A stretch of 11,635 bases of DNA, from the NCBI GenBank assembly GCA_900551385.1, contig URVS01000024.1, forward strand, positions 1-11,635, given 5' to 3'. Below the pieces are notes generated by a model. The model saw only the letters and a program-made list of their open reading frames with translations, did no database searches and was not told where the DNA came from. Shown piece by piece: positions 1 through 6,899 of the stretch; position 1 is the stretch's first letter, and every line of letters starts with the position of its first letter. Source of the stretch: an uncultured Mollicutes bacterium. Its GTDB lineage: Bacteria > Bacillota_I > Bacilli_A > RFN20 > CAG-449. The position numbers and the translations under genes were made by a program.

Positions 1-29
1 TATAATAAAAAAATATTTTCAATACTTTT

Positions 30-48
30 ACTTATACTTTGTATAAGT
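30..48. repeat. Short inverted repeat upstream of the antitoxin gene
   Basis: Perfect 7-bp arms ACTTATA (30-36) and TATAAGT (42-48) surround a 5-base loop. There is no T-tract to make it a convincing terminator. It could be an operator, but it lies about 140 bases before the antitoxin start, so the link is weak. In DNA this AT-rich such a palindrome can also arise by chance. Confidence 0.3.
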
Positions 49-146
49 AATTTCTTGGAAATATTAATTAATCCTAATTTATATAGTGTTAAATCCTAAA
101 AACGGGTATGTTTCGTTTATAATTAATTATTTTCATCAAATAATAT

Positions 147-176
147 ATAATTTATTTAAAGATAATTTATTTAAAG
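147..176. repeat. 15-bp perfect tandem duplication in the antitoxin leader
   Basis: The 15-mer ATAATTTATTTAAAG occurs twice back to back, at 147-161 and 162-176. The first copy carries most of a TATAAT box (146-151) that could be the -10 element of the antitoxin gene. The second copy ends in the AAAG of the weak Shine-Dalgarno-like AAAGAG (173-178), 9 bases before the ATG at 188. The duplication therefore sets the spacing between promoter and start codon. It looks like a recent replication-slippage event. Confidence 0.6.
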
Positions 177-187
177 AGTTGATATTT

Positions 188-466
188 ATGGAAAATACAT
201 TAATTAAATTTAAAGTAGATAAAACCATTAAAATGAAAGCATTTATAATTTGTAAAAAGCTAGGTATTGATGTTCAAACATATTTAAGAATATGTTTAAT
301 TAAATTGGTTGATAATAATGGGATACCATTTGATTTAATTTTAAAAAATAAAGAATCAAAAGGTTTAGATTCTTTATTAAAAATGAATATTATATCAAAA
401 GATTATAACAATATTGAAATGACTTTAGATGAAATAAATTTTGAAATTAATGAAATAAGAAAATAA
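188..466 (+). CDS. RelB/DinJ-family antitoxin, no toxin partner
   Basis: The 92-residue product has the RelB/DinJ layout. An N-terminal beta strand (about residues 4-10, LIKFKVD) precedes two helices of a ribbon-helix-helix DNA-binding fold, followed by the family's typical IPFDL. The acidic C-terminal tail is where antitoxins wrap their toxin. In known systems such a protein neutralises a RelE/YafQ-type mRNA interferase and represses its own operon. The ATG at 188 is chosen because family similarity begins there and an AAAGAG lies 9 bases upstream; the in-frame ATG at 86 would add 34 residues unlike the family. No toxin gene follows: the stop TAA (464-466) touches the stop of the opposite-strand gene. 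It is either a solitary regulator or antitoxin, or the survivor of a lost pair. Family assignment is by pattern and is fairly secure. Confidence 0.75.
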   Translation: MENTLIKFKVDKTIKMKAFIICKKLGIDVQTYLRICLIKLVDNNGIPFDLILKNKESKGLDSLLKMNIISKDYNNIEMTLDEINFEINEIRK

Positions 467-3184
467 TTATTTTTGTTTCTTTTTACAAGTAATTATTATA
501 AAAATAATGATTATAATCGTACTTGATATGATAAATCCTGTAGAGTCAATTAATACATCAGTTAATGAACCTACTCTACCAGGAACAAATAATTGGATAA
601 ATTCAGTTAAAAATGCTAAACCAATTCCTTGAAGATAATTAATTGGTAATGTTATTTTCCATTTTTTTGAATTAAAATATAATAAATAAGTTAAAGAAGA
701 GAAAATACCTAAAACTAAGAAAGCACCGAAATGACCAATACTTTTTCTAACTTTTAAAAAGAAAGAATTTAAATCTGTGATTAATAATTTAGGTTTTATT
801 TCAAAAACAATTTCATAATTAACATAATTAAGTATTTTTTCTCCTGTTGATAATGAATATAAATATTTTGGAGATTTACCATCATAACATGTTACATGAA
901 TAATAACTTCACCTGTTTTAAAAAATGATATATTGCCATCTAAACCAATTTTAGCAACATTTTCATCACTAGAAGTATAATTTATCGTAAAATAAGAAGA
1001 AGCGGCTGTATTGATGTTTATTTTTAGATTTATAGAAGAATTATTAATAACAGAATAATTGTTATCTTTTATTTTAGTTATGTCGTTTCCAGATAAAGTA
1101 TAAGGTTCTTGATCCAATCTAACATAATTATAAATTCCAATTTCTATTTCTTTAGTTAAAGAAGAAATTTTATCTTCAATTATAATTTTTGTTTTTCCTA
1201 TACCAAGAGGATTTATTTTATATTTATCATTGATTTTAGTTATTTTAATTATATTTTCATCACTAGAAGTAACTACAATATTTGTGTTATTTATTTTGTT
1301 AATATCAATTTCTTTGTTCCTTATATTTGTTAATTCTTCTTTATCAATTTTAGATAAGTTTTGATTAAATAAATCTTGATCAAGTATACTATATGCGAAA
1401 GGCTTTATATAATAATTTGCTAAAGGAGATAAAGTAAATTTAGTAGGATTATCTAATGCAATATAATCATTTTGGTTAATAAGATTACAGCCTAATAATA
1501 AATTGTTATTAGTTAATGAAGTTTCTAAAACATTAATATTTATTGATTTTGTAAATAATATTTCATCATTTATTAAAGCATTGATACTGATATTATAATT
1601 ACCTTTATCAAGTGATATAAATTCAAATTCATTTTTATTTAGTTTATTAATGATAATTGAAGAAGGAGTAATAAAAGAATAATCTTGATAAATGGTATCA
1701 AATTTTATTATTTGTTTTTCTTTTAAATTAATATTTATATCTTCAATTAAATAATCTTCATAACAATTAATTTCAGCTTTGTTAATAACCCCTGTATGTT
1801 TATTAACATAAATTAAATTATATTTGCCAATTTTATTAAATTTATAATTATTATCAATTTCTTTAATATAATTATTATTTTCAATGTAATAAGCAATATT
1901 GTTATTAAATTCAATTAATGAATTTAGTGAATTATTTAAAGGAATATTTAATGTATTATCTAAATTATATTCAAAATCTTCTAATGGTGAATGGACTTCT
2001 ACTTCAATTTCTTTATTGATATTTGAATTAGCAATAACAATAGATGTTTTACCTATATTTTTTGGAATAACTATATTGTTATTTATTTCTATTATAGATT
2101 CATCATTACTTTTATAAATAAAATCATTATCATAATATTTTTTATCTGGATTTAAATATATTTGATTTTTAACACCTTTAACTAAATAAGGAATAAGTGG
2201 ATCTATATTAGATATTTTTTCTTTTTCTTTAACTGTTATATTAAAATTTTTAGACAAATTATATTTATTTAAATTTAAAGTTATTATATTGTTATTCGAT
2301 GGTTTTAAACCTTTTATTTTATTATCAATTATTTCTATATTATTACTTGTAGAAGATAATGAATAATCTATATATGTTGGGTATGATGGATTAAAGCTTA
2401 TTGTAGGTGTTAATACTTGATCTACATAAATTTCTTCATCATTAACATTAAAATCATTTATATCTATAATATATGGTTCTTTAACAATAATATTTAGTTC
2501 GTTAATTAAGTCACCATGAATTATTTTTAATTTAGTTATTTGATTATAAGAATGTTTAAGAGGAATAATGTAATTATTTTCAATTTTTAAATATTCATTA
2601 TTATCTAAAATATAATTAACATTTTTATCAGTAGTATTATTAGGACTAAATTCATTAATTAAATTATATATAGAAGATGTTTCTAAGATATAAGCATTTA
2701 AGTCATTATCAAATTTTGCATTTTTAATATTTGTTTCAAATTTAGTAGCGATAACTTCATTAACGTTAATTTCGATATTATCAAAAACATTAAGGTATTC
2801 TTTGTTTTTTACTTCAATTTTGACTTTTCCTTTTTTTAAAAAATTAATTTTACCTGTATTATCAACTTTAGCAATTTCTTCATCACTAGAAGAATAAATT
2901 AAAGATGTAAAAGTAGTATTATTAGGTTCTAATGTAGTTTTTAAAGAATAAGAATCATAAACAAAAACATTATTAATTTCGTTTTTATTATCAATAGTTA
3001 ATTTTGTAGGTTCTATTTTTTTAGATTGATCACCAGATATATCATTAAATACATTAGCAATTGTACCACCTACTGCATTGCTTTGATTAGTAGAAGAATC
3101 TCCAGTAATACATGATTCAATAATTAAAGTAATACTTAAAGCAATATAAATAATTAAACATGATAACTTTAATATTTTTTTCAT
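467..3184 (-). CDS. VanZ-family membrane protein with giant Ig-like insertion
   Basis: The product has 905 residues. A first membrane helix (about 8-23) is followed by ESCITGDSSTNQSN, which matches the stretch after helix 1 in VanZ-like proteins. The rest of VanZ appears only at the C-terminus: R813, H818 (GHF), helices at about 818-836, 848-867 and 880-899, E861/Q864 (EFIQ), and R870 with D876/D880. Between the halves lie about 790 residues, mostly beta-rich, with at least four bacterial Ig-like (Big2) repeats recognisable by SSDE(E/N) or SNDES followed by a GK/GE strand (near 98-127, 358-386, 639-668, 737-764). This insertion should face outside. VanZ confers teicoplanin resistance in enterococci, but most family members have no known role; surface binding here is inference. 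The usual VanZ length is 150-200 residues. The start is supported by AAGGA (3190-3194 on the minus strand). Its stop abuts the antitoxin stop with no bases between. Confidence 0.85.
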   Translation of the reverse strand: MKKILKLSCLIIYIALSITLIIESCITGDSSTNQSNAVGGTIANVFNDISGDQSKKIEPTKLTIDNKNEINNVFVYDSYSLKTTLEPNNTTFTSLIYSSSDEEIAKVDNTGKINFLKKGKVKIEVKNKEYLNVFDNIEINVNEVIATKFETNIKNAKFDNDLNAYILETSSIYNLINEFSPNNTTDKNVNYILDNNEYLKIENNYIIPLKHSYNQITKLKIIHGDLINELNIIVKEPYIIDINDFNVNDEEIYVDQVLTPTISFNPSYPTYIDYSLSSTSNNIEIIDNKIKGLKPSNNNIITLNLNKYNLSKNFNITVKEKEKISNIDPLIPYLVKGVKNQIYLNPDKKYYDNDFIYKSNDESIIEINNNIVIPKNIGKTSIVIANSNINKEIEVEVHSPLEDFEYNLDNTLNIPLNNSLNSLIEFNNNIAYYIENNNYIKEIDNNYKFNKIGKYNLIYVNKHTGVINKAEINCYEDYLIEDININLKEKQIIKFDTIYQDYSFITPSSIIINKLNKNEFEFISLDKGNYNISINALINDEILFTKSININVLETSLTNNNLLLGCNLINQNDYIALDNPTKFTLSPLANYYIKPFAYSILDQDLFNQNLSKIDKEELTNIRNKEIDINKINNTNIVVTSSDENIIKITKINDKYKINPLGIGKTKIIIEDKISSLTKEIEIGIYNYVRLDQEPYTLSGNDITKIKDNNYSVINNSSINLKININTAASSYFTINYTSSDENVAKIGLDGNISFFKTGEVIIHVTCYDGKSPKYLYSLSTGEKILNYVNYEIVFEIKPKLLITDLNSFFLKVRKSIGHFGAFLVLGIFSSLTYLLYFNSKKWKITLPINYLQGIGLAFLTEFIQLFVPGRVGSLTDVLIDSTGFIISSTIIIIIFIIITCKKKQK

Positions 3185-3189
3185 AATAA

Positions 3190-3239
3190 TCCTTAATAAA
3201 ATGTATATTAATTATAAAATAATTATTATTAAAACTAAA
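3190..3239 (-). promoter_or_regulatory. Probable promoter and RBS of the VanZ-Ig gene
   Basis: Read on the minus strand, TTTAGT (3239-3234) and TATAAT (3216-3211) are separated by 17 bases. A Shine-Dalgarno AAGGA (3194-3190) lies 5 bases before the ATG. The -10 box is consensus and the -35 is weak. The intergenic stretch 3185-3301 is divergent and must also hold the rlmD promoter. Confidence 0.45.
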
Positions 3240-3249
3240 GCAATATAAT

Positions 3250-3295
3250 TTTACTTTATTAATTTAATTGTATAAAATAAATATGTTTAAAGGTG
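3250..3295 (+). promoter_or_regulatory. rlmD: Probable promoter and RBS of rlmD
   Basis: TATAAA (3271-3276), preceded by TTG, is a plausible -10 box, with a poor -35 (TTTACT, 3250-3255) at a short 15-base spacing. The ribosome binding site AAAGGTG (3289-3295) lies 6 bases before the ATG at 3302. Because the GTG at 3293 is part of this site, it is not the start codon. Confidence 0.4.
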
Positions 3296-3301
3296 AAAAT
3301 T

Positions 3302-4666
3302 ATGAAAAAGAAAAATGTCAATATAGAATTTATAGGTGAATGTGTAGATTTATCTAGTGATGGTAAAGGTGTAGTTAAATATAATTATATTGTAGGATTT
3401 GTAGATAATTTTTTACCTGGAGAAAAAGCTGAAATAATAATTACATATTTAAAAAAAGATATATTTTTTGGTAAAGTAAAAAATTATATTACTATTTCTA
3501 AAAATAGAGTAAAGCCAAAATGTCCATGTTTTTATGAATGTGGTGGATGTTCTATTATGCATTTAAGTTATGATGAACAATTAAAATATAAACAAAATAA
3601 AGTTCAAGAATGTTTAAAAAGAATAGGTGGAATTAATATAAATGTTCAACCTACTATTGGTATGTTAGATCCATATTGTTATAGAAATAAAATCCAAATG
3701 CCAATCAAACTTTCTAAAAAAGGTAAAATTGTTTCTGGTTTTTATAAAGAAAAAACACATGATATTGTACCAATAGAAACATGTGAAATAGAAAATAAAA
3801 AAGCAGATAAAATTCTTATTTCTATTAAATCTTTAATGAAAAAATATAGAATATTACCTTATGATGAAGATAAAAGAAAAGGTATTATTAGACATGTTTT
3901 AATTAGGACTTCTTTTCATTATGATGAAATTATGGTGGTATTAGTTACTAATGTAGATGTGTTCCCTGGTAGAAATGATTTTATTAAAGAATTAAAACAA
4001 CTTAATCCAGAAATTACTACTGTGATTCAAAATATTAATTCTCGTGATACAAATGTTATTCTTGGTGAAAAACAAAGAATTTTATTTGGTAAAGGTTATA
4101 TTAATGATGAATTATGTTCAATTAAATTTAAAATATCTCCTAAATCATTTTATCAAGTAAATCCTCTTCAAACAGAAAAATTATATTCTTTAGCAATTGA
4201 AAAAGCTAATATTAGTAAAAATGATTTAGTTTTAGATGCTTATTGTGGCATTGGCACAATTGGGTTAATTGCATCTAAATACGCTAGAGAAGTAGTAGGT
4301 GTAGAAATAGTTAAAGAAGCAGTTATTGATGCAGTTAACAATGCTAAAAATAATAATATTGAGAACGCTAAATTTTATGTTGGTGATGCTGGAGAATTTA
4401 TAATTAATGAATATAATCAAGGTGTTCGTTATGATGTAGTAATTATGGATCCACCTAGAAAAGGGTCAAGTGAAGAATTTTTATCTATTTTAATTAAAAC
4501 TAAACCATCAAGAATTGTATATGTTTCTTGTGATCCTGCTACATTAGCTAGAGACTTAAAATATTTATCTTCTGTATATGATATTGTTTCAGTAAATCCA
4601 GTTGATATGTTCCCACATACATTCCATGTTGAAAATGTGGTGTTGCTGAGTAAGAAAAACGGCTGA
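3302..4666 (+). CDS. rlmD: 23S rRNA (uracil-C5)-methyltransferase RlmD/RlmCD
   Basis: The enzyme methylates C5 of a 23S rRNA uridine (U1939, and in many Gram-positives also U747) using SAM. The 454-residue product starts with a TRAM-like RNA-binding domain (about 1-65). Cysteines for the [4Fe-4S] cluster follow: C74-X5-C80-GG-C83, with C161 as the fourth ligand. The SAM site is LDAYCGIGTIGL (311-322), with DPPRKGS at 383-389, the catalytic nucleophile C410 in VSCDPATLARDL, and the likely general base E444 in HVEN. Length is normal. The ATG at 3302 is chosen over GTG 3293, which lies inside the ribosome binding site. The last codons (GTG GTG TTG CTG AGT AAG) are far less AT-rich than the rest, and the 3' end is repeated at 6096-6137. 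The end of this gene was probably supplied by an inserted element while keeping an intact HVENVVLLS terminus. Confidence 0.93.
   Translation: MKKKNVNIEFIGECVDLSSDGKGVVKYNYIVGFVDNFLPGEKAEIIITYLKKDIFFGKVKNYITISKNRVKPKCPCFYECGGCSIMHLSYDEQLKYKQNKVQECLKRIGGININVQPTIGMLDPYCYRNKIQMPIKLSKKGKIVSGFYKEKTHDIVPIETCEIENKKADKILISIKSLMKKYRILPYDEDKRKGIIRHVLIRTSFHYDEIMVVLVTNVDVFPGRNDFIKELKQLNPEITTVIQNINSRDTNVILGEKQRILFGKGYINDELCSIKFKISPKSFYQVNPLQTEKLYSLAIEKANISKNDLVLDAYCGIGTIGLIASKYAREVVGVEIVKEAVIDAVNNAKNNNIENAKFYVGDAGEFIINEYNQGVRYDVVIMDPPRKGSSEEFLSILIKTKPSRIVYVSCDPATLARDLKYLSSVYDIVSVNPVDMFPHTFHVENVVLLSKKNG
4625..4644 (+). repeat. att-like direct repeat, left copy (inside rlmD 3' end)
   Basis: CATGTTGAAAATGTGGTGTT encodes HVENVV at the end of RlmD and recurs exactly at 6096-6115. 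Similarity continues past the core to about 4670, with scattered differences. The 3' end of rlmD/rumA (often called rum) is a known integration hot spot for phages and integrative elements in Gram-positive bacteria, which supports reading this as an attachment-site remnant. Confidence 0.65.
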
Positions 4667-4899
4667 AAAAGCTCAGTAAAACTGTGGTTTTTGGGCAATC
4701 GGACAAATTTTGGCATCGGGCAGGACGAACGCTTCTTGGTAACTTATCTAAAGATAGATTGGGTAAAAAATGTGAGAGTTGAGTTGCTGAGTTAGATGTT
4801 GTGGTAGTTGTGACTGTGAGATGGATGCCATGATAAAACAAGGATTCCTCGCTTCCATCAGTGGCAGGAGCGAAAATATAATAAAAGAGGTGGTAATTT

Positions 4900-5739
4900 A
4901 TGGACAAGATTCACATAGAAAAAGGGAGCGTGCAAGAAACGCTGATCATCCCATTATACGGACGGAAGCTTTGCGCGGAGCAATTTCCAACGTTGTATCA
5001 GGATAAATACGCCGCAAAGATCTGTGAGAGTATCGACTATGATTTTTCAAAGTTGAAAAGCAAGGAAAACAGCGCCATGTACCAGTTTGGTGCATTAGAA
5101 GGCGCTATGCGTGAAAAGGATATGCTTTGGGAAATTGCGGATTATCTGAAGACGCATCCGAAAGCCGCAGTAGTCAACTTGGGCTGTGGACTGAATATGA
5201 CCGGCAGAACAGCGGATAACGGAACCTGCTGTATCTATAACCTTGATTTTCCGGACGTGATAAAGTCACGTAATGAAATTATTCCTGCCGGAAAAAGAGA
5301 AGAAAATATAGCCTGTGATCTGAACGATTTTTCATGGATGGATAAAATCAATGCAAATGACGGTGCTATTCTGTACGCTGCCGGAGTGTTTCATTATTTC
5401 ACTACACATCAGATAAAGAACATGGTCATTGCAATGGCAGAAAAATTTCCGGGAGGCAGACTTGTTTTTGACGCGGTTGGAAAATTTGGAAGAGACAAAC
5501 TCTTGAAGAGCACTTTGAAAAGCATGGGCATGAATGATGTATCTGGACTTTTCTATGTAAATGATACTTCCGAACTTGAAGGATGGTCTAAGAAGGCAAA
5601 GCTCATGTCAAAAAAGAGTTATATGCATGGCTATTATAAACTCGATGATCCGAATATCAAGGGTATTCACCGCTTCCTCGCAAAGCTCTGTGACAGCCTT
5701 GCTAAGATGTATATCTACCGTATGGATTTTTCCGATTAA
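4900..5739 (+). CDS. Class I SAM methyltransferase, leucine carboxyl methyltransferase family
   Basis: The 279-residue product resembles the COG3315 (LCMT/PPM1/TcmP-like) O-methyltransferases. The region before motif I contains QFGALEGAMREKDM. The SAM-binding motif is VVNLGCGLNMTGRT (about 91-104), the acidic ribose-binding loop is YNLDFPDVIKSRNEI (about 113-127), and PGGRLVFDAVG is a later strand-turn. Length suits the family. In bacteria these enzymes methylate small molecules or are uncharacterised, so the substrate cannot be stated. The ATG at 4900 has a strong AGAGGTGG (4886-4893) six bases upstream. There is no signal peptide, so it is cytoplasmic. G/C-ending codons such as CTG, CGG, GCC and ATC contrast sharply with the surrounding genes. 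With its position between duplicated rlmD 3' ends, this supports acquisition from a more GC-rich Firmicute such as a clostridium. It is probably passenger cargo. Confidence 0.8.
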   Translation: MDKIHIEKGSVQETLIIPLYGRKLCAEQFPTLYQDKYAAKICESIDYDFSKLKSKENSAMYQFGALEGAMREKDMLWEIADYLKTHPKAAVVNLGCGLNMTGRTADNGTCCIYNLDFPDVIKSRNEIIPAGKREENIACDLNDFSWMDKINANDGAILYAAGVFHYFTTHQIKNMVIAMAEKFPGGRLVFDAVGKFGRDKLLKSTLKSMGMNDVSGLFYVNDTSELEGWSKKAKLMSKKSYMHGYYKLDDPNIKGIHRFLAKLCDSLAKMYIYRMDFSD

Positions 5740-5812
5740 ATGAGAGGATGGAAAGACAGATGGCGAAAATAGATGCGTGAAGGCTCCCACACTGCCATCA
5801 CCGGCGGTGTGA

Positions 5813-6070
5813 AGCGGAAACCCAAAATCGAATTATGAAAGGAATACATACTATGAACGTTTCCATTGGGGAAAGACTTATTACCTGGGATATCTTCGAA
5901 GGGTATGTGAAGAAGTAGAAAGATTATTTGATGGAGGATGCGAAATAGTCGAGCTTGAAAGCTCAAAGAGCGCAATCCATACATGCAGGGTTTACCGTTT
6001 TTGCCAGTTGCACAGTCATGTTTGGAATGCGGTTGATATGTTCCTTCCGTACTGTGCCTCGTATTGGTAG
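5813..6070 (+). other. Stop-to-stop open frame without a start, possible gene fragment
   Basis: From just after TGA (5810-5812) to TAG (6068-6070) one frame stays open for 85 codons. It reads as ordinary protein in places (for example GKTYYLGYLRRVCEEVERLF), with no usable early start codon. The last part, AVDMF, coincides with a patch of sequence also present in rlmD (see 6032-6044). I do not recognise a family. It could be the remnant of a gene truncated on its 5' side or chance openness in GC-richer DNA. Confidence 0.25.
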
Positions 6071-6137
6071 ACCTGTTCCTTGCATCCAATCTATGCATGT
6101 TGAAAATGTGGTGTTACTTAGTCGCAAAAATAGCTAA
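6032..6137 (+). pseudogene. Displaced 3' end of rlmD
   Basis: GTTGATATGTTCC at 6032-6044 matches 4601-4613 of rlmD (VDMF). After about 50 unrelated bases, the frame ending at 6137 reads HVENVVLLSRKNS and a TAA stop, against HVENVVLLSKKNG in rlmD. This is what remains of the original gene terminus after an integration event separated it from the body. A rho-independent terminator follows at 6184, as expected for the old end of the transcription unit. The 50-base interruption between the two matching patches suggests a second rearrangement or insertion. Confidence 0.6.
6096..6115 (+). repeat. att-like direct repeat, right copy
   Basis: Exact 20-base match to 4625-4644, in the same orientation and in the same reading frame relative to the HVENVV codons. 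Downstream the two copies keep diverged similarity (AGT, AAAAA, GCT and poly-A positions). The right copy ends in TAA where rlmD now ends in TGA. Confidence 0.65.
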
Positions 6138-6183
6138 AAAAGACCAAAAATCGTAAAAAATTGAAGGATTTCCTGCTTCTCAG

Positions 6184-6206
6184 AAAAGAGGGGAATCCTC
6201 TTTTTT
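6184..6206 (+). terminator. Rho-independent terminator
   Basis: AAAAGAGG (6184-6191), loop GGAAT, and CCTCTTTT (6197-6204) form an 8-bp hairpin running into further T residues. It lies 47 bases after the displaced rlmD stop and just before the insertion sequence. It may be the original rlmD terminator. IS200 elements can also carry a terminator near their left end, so it may instead belong to the IS. Confidence 0.7.
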
Positions 6207-6230
6207 ATTATCTCCAAAGGAGATTAAAAC

Positions 6231-6248
6231 CACACGTTAATACGTGTG
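6231..6248 (+). repeat. IS200 left-end hairpin
   Basis: CACACGT (6231-6237) and ACGTGTG (6242-6248) form a perfect 7-bp stem with loop TAAT. Position and size fit the imperfect palindrome that TnpA of this family binds at the left end. Confidence 0.6.
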
Positions 6249-6346
6249 AGAAAAGATAAGCTTAAGCGTAGTAGTGGAAAAAGAAAAACCTCGCTATATG
6301 ATAATTGTGGTCTGGCAACCAAATTAACATAAAGGAGGTATCATTC

Positions 6347-6799
6347 ATGAATGATGATTCTAGTTTATCGCACACAAGATGGAATTTTAAGTATCATATT
6401 GTTTTTGTTCCAAAGTATAGAAGAAAAGTAATATATGGAAAATTAAGAGTAGAGATAGGAGCAATTCTACGACAACTTTGTGCCTATAAAGATGTCGAAA
6501 TAATAGAGGCGCATGCGATGCCTGATTATATACATATGCTTGTTAAAATACCACCAAAGATATCGGTATCGAACTTTATGGGATATTTAAAAGGAAAAAG
6601 CAGTTTGATGATCTTTGAAAGATTCGCAAACTTAAAATATAAGTTTGGTAATAAGGTCTTCTGGACAAAAGAATATTATGTTTCAACAGTTGGACTTGAT
6701 ACAAAAAAAGTACAATAGTACATTCGAGACCAAGAAAAAGAAGGCCTTATGACAGATAGTATGTCAACCAAGGAATATGTAGACCCTTTTAAAGGGTAG
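6347..6799 (+). pseudogene. tnpA: IS200-type transposase TnpA, inactivated
   Basis: The reading frame closely fits IS200-family TnpA (W-N-F-K-Y-H-I-V-F-V-P-K-Y near the N-terminus, MGYLKGKSSLMIF, NLKYKFGN, FW, YYVSTVGL, and a DPFKG terminus). The start ATG at 6347 has a perfect AAAGGAGG (6331-6338) 8 bases upstream. Two lesions hit catalytic parts. Codon 61 is Tyr where the first His of the HUH metal-binding motif is expected (MPDYIHML instead of MPDHVHML), a change one C-to-T step away. Codon 124 is TAG (6716-6718), immediately before Y125 of YIRDQ, the position of the nucleophilic Tyr with its partner Gln. After the stop the same frame runs on intact to TAG at 6797-6799, giving the usual length of about 150 codons. 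The truncated 123-residue product cannot cleave DNA. Confidence 0.88.
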
Positions 6800-6881
6800 C
6801 AAGTATTGAATACGGTTGTCAGACTTTCCATGGCCATTTATGGGTCGGTGGAGTATTAGCCCTTATAGGGTACAGTCAGAA

Positions 6882-6899
6882 CAACGTGATTTCACGTTG
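6882..6899 (+). repeat. IS200 right-end hairpin
   Basis: CAACGTG (6882-6888) and CACGTTG (6893-6899) form a 7-bp stem with loop ATTT, or 8 bp with a 2-base loop. It lies about 80 bases after the end of the tnpA frame, where the right-end structure of this family is expected. Confidence 0.6.

Larger units (their letters stand above)
4625..6115 (+). mobile_element. Relic of an element integrated in the rlmD 3' end
   Basis: The interval between the two 20-bp copies is visibly richer in G and C than either flank, and its genes prefer G/C-ending codons. It holds one intact methyltransferase gene (4900-5739) and degraded flanking sequence. I see no integrase, recombinase, replication or conjugation gene. 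That fits a deletion derivative of a larger element, or a small cargo block exchanged between att sites. The stretch 4667-4885 has no supportable gene, only the methyltransferase leader. The stretch 5740-6031 holds short broken frames. The boundaries follow the repeats; the true ends are uncertain. Confidence 0.5.

Noticed and set aside
1899..2117. 72-codon plus-strand frame inside the VanZ-Ig gene
   Set aside because: It lies antisense within a clearly coding region and mirrors its hydrophobic/Asn-rich codons; no ribosome binding site supports it.
4548..4907. 119-codon minus-strand frame between rlmD and the methyltransferase
   Set aside because: It runs antisense across the end of rlmD and the element junction, shows Ser/Thr-rich low-complexity translation with no recognisable motif, and has no good ribosome binding site.
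4821..5006. 61-codon plus-strand frame overlapping the methyltransferase start
   Set aside because: It overlaps the well-supported methyltransferase and its strong ribosome binding site, and has no family features.
5736..6098. 120-codon minus-strand frame after the methyltransferase
   Set aside because: Composition is unlike a folded protein, and it overlaps both the duplicated rlmD end and a plus-strand open frame. It is most likely a shadow in GC-richer DNA.
6716..6718. TAG reassigned as a sense codon in this organism
   Set aside because: The neighbouring HUH mutation and the insertion-sequence context point to a dead gene. The other intact genes here end in TAA or TGA, so they neither prove nor need reassignment.
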